Assembly: GCA_916048095.2 (NCBI GenBank)
Contig: OU696592.1
Coordinates: 518,126-582,125 of the forward strand
Length of the DNA stretch: 64,000 nt
Origin: Sacculina carcini
Taxonomy: Eukaryota > Arthropoda > Thecostraca > Sacculinidae
Direction of reading: 5' to 3'
Both the position numbers and the translations under genes were made by a program. Positions 55,803-64,000 of the stretch are shown here, one piece after another (the first letter of the stretch is position 1; each line of letters starts with the position of its first letter). Under the pieces are notes generated by a model, which saw nothing but the letters and a program-made list of their open reading frames with translations, was not told the DNA's origin and ran no database searches.

Positions 55803-58630
55803 ATGAACACAACACACACACACACACACACACATGAACACACACACACACATATGAACACAACACACACACACACACACACACATATGAACACACACAC
55901 ACACACACACATGGACACACACACATGAACACACACACACACATATGAACACAACACACACACACACACACACACACACATATGAACACACACACACACA
56001 CACACACATGGACACACACACATGAACACACACACACACATATGAACACAACACACACACACACACACACACATATGAACACACACACACACACACACAC
56101 ACACATGGACACACACACATGAACACACACACACACATATGAACACAACACACACACACACACACACACACACATATGAACACACACACACACATGAACA
56201 CAACACACACACACACACATATGAACACAACACACACACACACACACACATATGAACACACACACACACACACACACATGGACACACACACATGAACACA
56301 CACACACACACATATGAACACAACACACACACACACACACACATATGAACACACACACACACACACATGAGCACTATACGCCGATTGAATGAAAAGTTCC
56401 AAGTTGCAACATATATTCACGGTGAAAGCGATGAGAAAATTTATCCGCATATATACATCGGAAAATGGACACATAGTTCGTGTCTATAAAACGATTATAA
56501 TTCAGTATAACGGACTGATAACTTAGAAAATAAATGATATGACACAACAGAATACAACAGTGATATTAAGGATTTGGGTAAAACATAACCAAATAGCTAA
56601 CGTATATAATTTGCTGATAGTAATACAGGCATGATTCGCACAAACGAATTACAATGCACTGATCATTTTACACACACGCACGCACATCCCTCACGAATAA
56701 TGACAATAAACGGCTAAGAAATATTGATAAGACAAACAAGCCAAGATAAACAAAAGCAGATAGATACTAGATAACAATATATTTATAAATAAAGAAAAAT
56801 GAATAAAAAAGACGCTAGAAATTAGGGTGTATGGGAAGATGAGAGGATAAGGACGTTGGTCTCGTGTCAGTGCATTGTTGAACACCTTGCAGCTGTTTGG
56901 CAATTTGCCGTCGCGCGCCGTACATCGTCACACCGTAGACAGTTGTCATCACCGTCTGCTTGATGACCTTGCGTGTAATGGCGTCACTCAGCTCGGCGGC
57001 CAATGAGAAGCCGGCGGCTGCGTCGGCGCGGCGGCGCTCCTCCACCTGGCGCCAACACAACAACAGTGACATATTCCTGCTCGTATTCGCCGATTTGTGT
57101 ATACGAGAAGATACTTTAGGCTCGAACTATTCACAATTGTCCAGCTTCGTCTTAAATGTGCTAATCTTTTCACTATCCACTACTTCTTCCCTTAATTATA
57201 ACCATTTATCAACGCAACTATATGGGAAACTAAACTGTTTCAAATTACTGCGGCACCTCGTTATTTCAGTTTTCTTCTGTGTCCTCTTCTTCTACTGTAG
57301 ACTGTATATAACTCGAGAAAAACTGTTCCGTCTCATCCATGTCAGACATGCACTTAAAAACTGCTATCATACTGCTAACTGCTTGTGCGTGTGTGTGTGT
57401 GTGAGGCAGGGAGAGAGAGAGACAGGGAGGGAGAGAGAGAGAGACAGGGAGAGAGGAAGAGAGAGAGACAGGGAGGGAGGGAGAGAGACAGGGAGAGGTA
57501 AATTGAACATGCACCAGCGCCACCACGTCACTGTACACGTCGTTGGGAGCCGACGACGGGCTGACGTTGACACTGGAGGCGCCGGCAGTGTCGCGTCCCA
57601 GCGCCGCGTAATGTTGCAGGCCGTTGCACGAGCCGTCCTGATGCACCGGCAGATGACTGACAAAATGGCGCGGCTGCGGCGAACGTAGCGCGGCTGCCAG
57701 CTCGAAACAAGCGGCCAGTGTCTGCCACGGATCTTCCGACTGACGCCACCAGGCCGACGGCTGAACATAAACATAAATACACACACACACACACAAACAC
57801 ACGCGTACACAATCGTTTTAATTTGCTCTCAAAAATGTATATTTGTAGACAGGTTTTCAAACATTTAGTTGTTCATATTGTACCATATGAACCATTTGTC
57901 TATCATCAAATGTCAAATCCGGATTTGTCAACGTTCACAGCATGGACTTGATGTGTTCGATCACAATGTATCTGTTCGTATATGAGTTATCCCTCTACCA
58001 ACTGACAATTGCCTGAATCTGTCGTTTTATACTCTGAATTTGTTGTTTGCTTTTCTTGCTTTGTTCTTGTTGTTGTGTAGGGCATACAAGTCAAATTTAC
58101 TCAATTAACACACACACACACACACACACACACAAATTCACCGAGAATGGCTGTATACAGATAAGTAGACTTAGAAATACATACTTATATATCTCTAGAC
58201 ACTGCCAACTATATATCTCTAGACACTGTTTCTATATATCTGGACACTTCTAGACAATGCCAATCGCTACCTACAATAAAAGATCACTCGTTTGAAAATT
58301 CCTTGTGACTTGCCGTTTATGTCACGACACCGGGAATAACATACAACATATAAAATAATACGTGGCAATCACAAGCTAAACGCTCACTCCAATATGCTAG
58401 ACATTACAGGAACTCAAACGTGTGTATACTACAACACACAATAACAACACACGACAACTGAAAAGTCGGTGAATAAAGTCAACCCAAAACTAGGGCATTC
58501 AGTGACAAAGTCGTACCTGCATTGGATTGTCAGCCGAATCGAGGATTTTATCGATGTTTTTGTTGCAGAATTGCAATCGTTCTTGATTCGAGCGCCGCTT
58601 CATAATGCCTGTCAAGTTGACAGTATGAAT
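48608..58630 (-). CDS. POLRMT: Mitochondrial RNA polymerase, C-terminal half, six exons
   Basis: Single-subunit, T7-like DNA-directed RNA polymerase that transcribes mitochondrial DNA and primes its replication in the matrix. Exons: 58630-58517, 57760-57515, 57045-56886, 55473-55367, 51892-51717, 49019-48608, giving 404 codons plus stop, all in phase. Catalytic elements visible: motif A (VHQDGSCNGLQHYAALGRD), motif B (RKVIKQTVMTTVYGVT, with the Lys and Tyr that bind the incoming nucleotide) and motif C (HDCFWTHA, second catalytic Asp). The protein ends in EYFFS, like the YFFS end of vertebrate POLRMT. The N-terminal half (PPR-like and promoter-recognition regions) lies outside the window. All five introns seen are GT-AG. 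The gene reads toward MYO3 on the same strand. Confidence 0.97.
49156..50257. repeat. 22-bp minisatellite, about 50 units
   Basis: Units of TCTCATGTCTCATGTTGTTG with TG/CG endings, in the last POLRMT intron. Open in several frames but not coding. Confidence 0.95.
50559..50779. repeat. (CA)n with GACA interruptions
   Basis: 220 bp in the last POLRMT intron. Confidence 0.95.
51236..51712. repeat. 26-bp GT-rich minisatellite at a POLRMT donor
   Basis: About 18 units of GTGTGTATATGTGGTGCGGC plus ACTAGT and variants. In the sense orientation it is AC-rich and begins five bases after the donor of exon 51892-51717. Confidence 0.93.
51717..51892 (-). CDS. POLRMT: POLRMT exon: VEWTSPLGLPVVQPY
   Basis: The 176-bp exon encodes DWLVRCASVIG, VEWTSPLGLPVVQPY and a variable segment to NEMN. 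The acceptor TAG is flanked by sense (TG)n. The donor AACAG|GTAGCG leaves two bases that make Ser with the next exon. A 26-bp GT-rich minisatellite starts five bases after the donor. Confidence 0.94.
51927..52169 (+). pseudogene. 3' fragment of a CR1/Jockey-like non-LTR ORF2
   Basis: The plus-strand frame RGRGHNKKLKKTRCRKDIKK, FRCVDECNSLHKTIAEANSL, SLFKEKLDKYWKKD matches the C-terminal signature of CR1/Jockey-type ORF2 (RGH..KL, RVVD.WNSLP, FK..LDK.W). It is a short remnant 35 bp from the acceptor of a POLRMT exon, on the opposite strand. Confidence 0.6.
52422..54128 (-). mobile_element. 5'-truncated L2-clade element
   Basis: Second L2 copy, in a POLRMT intron. The 3' tail has the same GCGC-box then (GTT)n at 52422-52445. 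The body contains only the reverse transcriptase half of ORF2. It is truncated at 54.12 kb, where it abuts the 66-bp minisatellite. Confidence 0.85.
52797..54119 (-). pseudogene. L2 ORF2 fragment (reverse transcriptase, C terminus)
   Basis: Open for about 440 codons from NYRPISLLSLPSKLLE through FDLVSHPIIIRD, SGVPQGSVLGPLLFNLYM and YADDIQFLIP to the same C terminus (SHSLSPFASL) as the complete copy at 3093. It lacks the endonuclease and ORF1, so it is dead on arrival despite having no stops. Confidence 0.85.
54135..55378. repeat. 66-bp minisatellite derived from a POLRMT splice donor
   Basis: About 19 units of 66 bp. The sense strand of each carries GATTCAG|GTAGTGC, identical to the donor of exon 55473-55367. 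Variants (AAATATG/AACTATG, ATCATT/ATCAGT) are interspersed. Confidence 0.93.
55367..55473 (-). CDS. POLRMT: POLRMT exon: FMASNYLAVRTFASL
   Basis: The 107-bp exon encodes NYTDKFVFMASNYLAVRTF and MFRSAKLIQ|. Its donor region (GATTCAG|GTAGTGC) is the founder sequence of the 66-bp minisatellite that fills the next 1.2 kb of intron. Confidence 0.93.
55485..56366. repeat. 880-bp (CA)n/ATGAACACAACAC array
   Basis: Sense (TG)n with GTTCAT interruptions ending about 15 nt before the acceptor of POLRMT exon 55473-55367. Long frames here are repeat artefacts. Confidence 0.95.
56886..57045 (-). CDS. POLRMT: POLRMT exon: motif B
   Basis: The 160-bp exon encodes an Arg/Ala-rich helix, then ITRKVIKQTVMTTVYGVTMY, the O-helix of the palm/fingers. 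The donor CAAG|GTGTTC leaves one base and joins AC to make Asp. Confidence 0.96.
57515..57760 (-). CDS. POLRMT: POLRMT exon: motif A
   Basis: The 246-bp exon of 82 codons encodes WWRQSEDPWQTLAACFELA and VSHLPVHQDGSCNGLQHYAA, with the catalytic Asp of motif A, through NDVYSDVVAL|. Exon GC content is much higher than that of the AT-rich introns. Confidence 0.97.
58517..58630 (-). CDS. POLRMT: POLRMT exon: VNLTG ... ILDSADNPMQ
   Basis: This 114-bp exon of 38 codons, phase 0, encodes HTVNLTGIMKRR and the DKILDSADNP segment that precedes motif A in POLRMT. The acceptor CAG follows sense (TG)n at 58651-58704. The donor is CAG|GTACGA. Confidence 0.94.
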
Positions 58631-58650
58631 CTGAGCATTGAACAAACAGC

Positions 58651-58660
58651 GACACACACA

Positions 58661-58706
<46 letters not shown>

Positions 58707-59002
58707 ATGTGACTTCACATGCTAGCGAAATAGGCAAGCACTCATGAGTTCAAATGACGCTTCCCACTAAACATTTCCCACTGCCATCCGCAAAGCATAA
58801 TTCGGCCCGACAATTGAAAACACTGTACAATCACCACAACAAAACAGCATGAAATAGTACGCGAACTTTGTACACCGAATCACTGAACAAACACACACAA
58901 ACACACACTGACACACACATGTCACACACACAACACACACATGTTACACACACACAACACACACATGTTACACACACACATACACACACACATGTCACAC
59001 AC

Positions 59003-59039
<37 letters not shown>

Positions 59040-59070
59040 CACACACACACATGCCACACACACACACATG
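58651..59070. repeat. (CA)n blocks upstream of POLRMT exon
   Basis: CA runs at 58651-58704 and 58890-59070. The first is sense (TG)n ending about 20 nt before the acceptor of exon 58630-58517. Confidence 0.93.
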
Positions 59071-59095
59071 GCACTGTACTGCACTGAAAGTGTAC

Positions 59096-62000
59096 ACAGA
59101 GGAGTGTGTGGTATTTGTACACAGATAGACAGAGAGGAGAGTGTGGTATTTGTGCACAGATAGACAGAGAGGAGAGTGTGGTATTTGTACACAGATAGAC
59201 AGAGAGGAATGTGTGGTATTTGTACACAGATAGACAGAGAGGAGTGTGTGGTATTTGTACACAGATAGACAGAGAGGAGTGTGTGATATTTGTACACAGA
59301 TAGACAGAGAGGAGTGTGTGGTATTTGTACACAGATAGACAGAGAGGAGAGTGTGGTATTTGTACACAGATAGAGAGAGAGGAGTGTGTGGTATTTGTAC
59401 ACAGATAGACAGAGAGGAATGTGTGGTATTTGTACACAGATAGACAGAGAGGAATGTGTGGTATTTGTACACAGATAGACAGAGAGGAGAGTGTGGTATT
59501 TGTACACAGATAGAGAGAGGAGTGTGTGGTATTTGTACACAGATAGACAGAGAGGAGAGTGTGGTATTTGTGCACAGATAGACAGAGAGGAGAGTGTGGT
59601 ATTTGTACACAGATAGACAGAGAGGAGAGTGTGGTATTTGTACACAGATAGACAGAGAGGAGTGTGTGGTATTTGTACACAGATAGACAGAGAGGAGAGT
59701 GTGGTATTTGTACACAGATAGACAGAGAGGAGTGTGTGGTATTTGTACACAGATAGACAGAGAGGAGAGTGTGGTATTTGTGCACAGATAGACAGAGAGG
59801 AGTGTGTGGTATTTGTACACAGATAGAGAGAGGAGTGTGTGGTATTTGTACACAGATAGACAGAGAGGAGAGTGTGGTATTTGTACACAGATAGACAGAG
59901 AGGAGAGTGTGGTATTTGTACACAGATAGAGAGAGAGGAGTGTGTGGTATTTGTACACAGATAGACAGAGAGGAGAGTGTGGTATTTGTACACAGATAGA
60001 CAGAGAGGAATGTGTGGTACTTGTACACAGATAGACAGAGAGGAATGTGTGGTATTTGTACACAGATAGACAGAGAGGAGAGTGTGGTATTTGTACACAG
60101 ATAGACAGAGAGGAGAGTGTGGTATTTGTACACAGATAGACAGAGAGGAGAGTGTGGTATTTGTACACAGATAGACAGAGAAGAGTGTGTGGTATTTGTA
60201 CACAGATAGACAGAGAGGAGAGTGTGGTATTTGTACACAGATAGACAGAGAGGAATGTGTGGTATTTGTACACAGATAGACAGAGAGGAGAGTGTGGTAT
60301 TTGTACACAGATAGAGAGAGGAGTGTGTGGTATTTGTACACAGATAGACAGAGAGGAGAGTGTGGTATTTGTACACAGATAGACAGAGAGGAGAGTGTGG
60401 TATTTGTACACAGATAGACAGAGAGGAGAGTGTGGTATTTGTACACAGATAGACAGAGAGGAGTGTGTGGTATTTGTACACAGATAGACAGAGAGAAGTG
60501 TGTGTGGTATTTGTACACAGATAGACAGAGAGGAGTGTGTGGTATTTGTACACAGATAGAGAGAGGAGTGTGTGGTATTTGTACACAGATAGACAGAGAG
60601 GAATGTGTGGTATTTGTACACAGATAGACAGAGAGGAGTGTGTGGTATTTGTACACAGATAGACAGAGAGGAGTGTGTGGTATTTGTACACAGATAGACA
60701 GAGAGGAGCGTGTGGTATTTGTACACAGATAGACAGAGAGGAGAGTGTGGTATTTGTACACAGATAGACAGAGAGGAATGTGTGGTATTTGTACACAGAT
60801 AGACAGAGAGGAGTGTGTGGTATTTGTACACAGATAGACAGAGAGGAGCGTGTGGTATTTGTACACAGATAGACAGAGAGGAGAGTGTGGTATTTGTACA
60901 CAGATAGACAGAGGAGTGTGTGGTATTTGTACACAGATAGACAGAGAGGAGTGTGTGGTATTTGTACACAGATAGAGAGAGGAGTGTGTGGTATTTGTAC
61001 ACAGATAGACAGAGAGGAGAGTGTGGTATTTGTACACAGATAGACAGAGAGGAGAGTGTGGTATTTGTACACAGATAGACAGAGAGGAGTGTGTGGTATT
61101 TGTACACAGATAGACAGAGAGGAATGTGTGGTACTTGTACACAGATAGACAGAGAAGAGAGTGTGGTATTTGTACACAGATAGACAGAGAGGAGTGTGTG
61201 GTATTTGTACACAGATAGACAGAGAGGAGTGTGTGGTATTTGTACACAGATAGAGAGAGGAGTGTGTGGTATTTGTACACAGATAGACAGAGAGGAGAGT
61301 GTGGTATTTGTACACAGATAGACAGAGAGGAGAGTGTGGTATTTGTACACAGATAGACAGAGAGGAGAGTGTGGTATTTGTACACAGATAGACAGAGAGG
61401 AGTGTGTGGTATTTGTACACAGATAGACAGAGAGGAGTGTGTGGTATTTGTACACATATAGACAGAGAGGAGTGTGTGGTATTTGTACACAGATAGACAG
61501 AGAGGAGTGTGTGGTATTTGTACACAGATAGACAGAGAGGAGTGTGTGGTATTTGTACACAGATAGAGAGAGGAGTGTGTGGTATTTGTACACAGATAGA
61601 CAGAGAGGAGTGTGTGGTATTTGTACACAGATAGACAGAGAGGAGTGTGTGGTATTTGTACACAGATAGACAGAGAGGAGTGTGTGGTATTTGTACACAG
61701 ATAGACAGAGAGGAGAGTGTGGTATTTGTACACAGATAGACAGAGAGGAGTGTGTGGTATTTGTACACAGATAGACAGAGAGGAGAGTGTGGTATTTGTA
61801 CACATATAGAGAGAGAGGAGTGTGTGGTATTTGTACACAGATAGAGAGAGAGGAGAGTGTGATATTTGTACACAGATAGACAGAGAGGAGAGTGTGGTAT
61901 TTGTACACAGATAGACAGAGAGGAGAGTGTGATATTTGTACACAGATAGACAGAGAGGAGAGTGTGGTATTTGTACACAGATAGACAGAGAGGAATGTGT

Positions 62001-64000
62001 GGTATTTGTACACAGATAGACAGAGAGGAGAGTGTGATATTTGTACACAGATAGACAGAGAGGAGAGTGTGGTATTTGTACACAGATAGACAGAGAGGAA
62101 TGTGTGGTACTTGTACACAGATAGACAGAGAAGAGAGTGTGGTATTTGTACACAGATAGACAGAGAGGAGTGTGTGGTATTTGTACACAGATAGACAGAG
62201 AGGAGTGTGTGGTATTTGTACACAGATAGACAGAGAGGAGAGTGTGATATTTGTACACAGATAGACAGAGAGGAGTGTGTGGTATTTGTACACAGATAGA
62301 CAGAGAGGAGTGTGTGATATTTGTACACATATAGACAGAGAGGAGAGTGTGGTATTTGTACACAGATAGACAGAGAGGAGTGTGTGGTATTTGTACACAG
62401 ATAGAGAGAGGAGTGTGTGGTATTTGTACACAGATAGATAGAGAGGAGTGTGTGGTATTTGTACACAGATAGACAGAGAGGAGTGTGTGGTATTTGTACA
62501 CAGATAGACAGAGAGGAGTGTGTGGTATTTGTACACAGATAGAGAGAGGAGTGTGTGGTATTTGTACACAGATAGACAGAGAGGAGTGTGTGGTATTTGT
62601 ACACAGATAGACAGAGAGGAGTGTGTGGTATTTGTACACAGATAGACAGAGAGGAGAGTGTGGTATTTGTACACAGATAGACAGAGAGGAGAGTGTGATA
62701 TTTGTACACAGATAGACAGAGAGGAATGTGTGGTATTTGTACACAGATAGACAGAGAGGAGAGTGTGGTATTTGTACACAGATAGACAGAGAGGAGTGTG
62801 TGGTATTTGTACACAGATAGACAGAGAGGAGAGTGTGGTATTTGTACACAGATAGACAGAGAGGAATGTGTGGTATTTGTACACAGATAGACAGAGAGGA
62901 GAGTGTGGTATTTGTACACAGATAGACAGAGAGGAGTGTGTGGTATTTGTACACAGATAGACAGAGAGGAGAGTGTGGTATTTGTACACAGATAGACAGA
63001 GAGGAGTGTGTGGTATTTGTACACAGATAGACAGAGAAGAGAGTGTGGTATTTGTACACAGATAGACAGAGAGGAGTGTGTGGTATTTGTACACAGATAG
63101 ACAGAGAGGAGTGTGTGGTATTTGTACACAGATAGACAGAGAGGAGAGTGTGGTATTTGTACACAGATAGACAGAGAGGAGAGTGTGGTATTTGTACACA
63201 GATAGACAGAGAAGAGTGTGTGATATTTGTACACAGATAGACAGAGAGGAGAGTGTGGTATTTGTACACAGATAGACAGAGAGGAGTGTGTGGTATTTGT
63301 ACACAGATAGACAGAGAGGAGAGTGTGGTATTTGTACACAGATAGACAGAGAGGAGAGTGTGGTATTTGTACACATATAGACAGAGAGGAGAGTGTGGTA
63401 TTTGTACACAGATAGACAGAGAGGAGTGTGTGGTATTTGTACACATATAGACAGAGAGGAGTGTGTGGTATTTGTACACAGATAGACAGAGAGGAGCGTG
63501 TGGTATTTGTACACATATAGACAGAGAGGAGTGTGTGGTATTTGTACACATATAGACAGAGAGGAGAGTGTGGTATTTGTACACAGATAGACAGAGAAGA
63601 GTGTGTGATATTTGTACACAGATAGACAGAGAGGAGTGTGTGGTATTTGTACACAGATAGACAGAGAGGAGTGTGTGGTATTTGTACACAGATAGACAGA
63701 GAGGAGTGTGTGGTATTTGTACACAGATAGACAGAGAGGAGCGTGTGGTATTTGTACACAGATAGACAGAGAGGAGAGTGTGGTATTTGTACACAGATAG
63801 ACAGAGAGGAGAGTGTGGTATTTGTACACAGATAGACAGAGAGGAGTGTGTGGTATTTGTACACAGATAGACAGAGAGGAGAGTGTGGTATTTGTACACA
63901 GATAGACAGAGAGGAGCGTGTGGTATTTGTACACAGATAGACAGAGAGGAGAGTGTGGTATTTGTACACAGATAGACAGAGAGGAGAGTGTGGTATTTGT
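59096..64000. repeat. 35-bp satellite array, about 140 units, runs off the window
   Basis: Unit GTGTGGTATTTGTACACAGA plus TAGACAGAGAGGAGT, with 31-bp variants. It lies upstream of the first POLRMT exon seen, presumably in an intron. Spurious frames of 1,600-1,700 codons arise because the unit is stop-free in three minus-strand frames. Confidence 0.97.

Noticed and set aside
53810..56474. Minus-strand frame of 854 codons and related Cys/Val-rich frames
   Set aside because: It runs through the (CA)n array, a real POLRMT exon in another context, the 66-bp minisatellite and the L2 fragment. It is an artefact of repeats.
58831..64000. Minus-strand open frames of 1,631-1,712 codons
   Set aside because: Products of a stop-free 35-bp satellite read in three frames; the protein is a cyclic repeat and differs only by phase.

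Overview
The window comes from an invertebrate animal nuclear genome. It has metazoan intron-rich genes, long AT-rich introns, L2-clade and other non-LTR retrotransposons, hAT and mariner DNA transposons, a tRNA-headed SINE, and a very high load of (CA)n microsatellites and minisatellites. I see no bacterial or organellar features, and I cannot name the species or phylum from sequence alone.

Two conserved genes, both on the minus strand, account for almost all real coding sequence. The 3' part of a mitochondrial RNA polymerase gene (POLRMT) runs from 58630 down to a stop at 48608 in six exons. Its 5' exons lie beyond the right edge, behind a 35-bp satellite that fills 59.1-64.0 kb. Downstream lies a class III myosin gene (kinase-myosin fusion, MYO3/NINAC family). 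I assembled 24 exons, 33696 down to 828, joined in phase into about 1,334 codons: kinase domain, complete motor head, four IQ motifs and a short tail. Only the glycine-rich-loop end of the kinase is not securely placed; weak candidates lie at 41.8 and 39.4 kb. A third gene, on the plus strand inside a MYO3 intron (15431-16939), encodes a FLYWCH-like zinc finger followed by 21 tandem 12-residue repeats.

Introns and the 33.7-48.6 kb gap are filled with mobile DNA. There is a near-intact L2-clade element (2.8-7.4 kb), whose ORF1 and ORF2 share one frame and are separated by a single UGA CUA. There is also a 5'-truncated L2 (52.4-54.1 kb), an internally deleted mariner (46.1-47.0 kb), two copies of one SINE, several hAT-like MITEs, and a miniature LTR element (37.6-39.1 kb) nested in the right arm of a long inverted-repeat element (35.3-39.2 kb). 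A solo LTR of the same family sits at 19.0 kb.

The most interesting signal concerns splicing. Many introns of both genes end in a (TG)n tract immediately before the acceptor, and several also begin with a (CA)n tract just after the donor (sense strand). The two intron ends could therefore base-pair. Four of the 23 MYO3 introns also use GC-AG splice sites, and two tandem duplications have copied real splice donors (22.6 kb and 54.1-55.4 kb).
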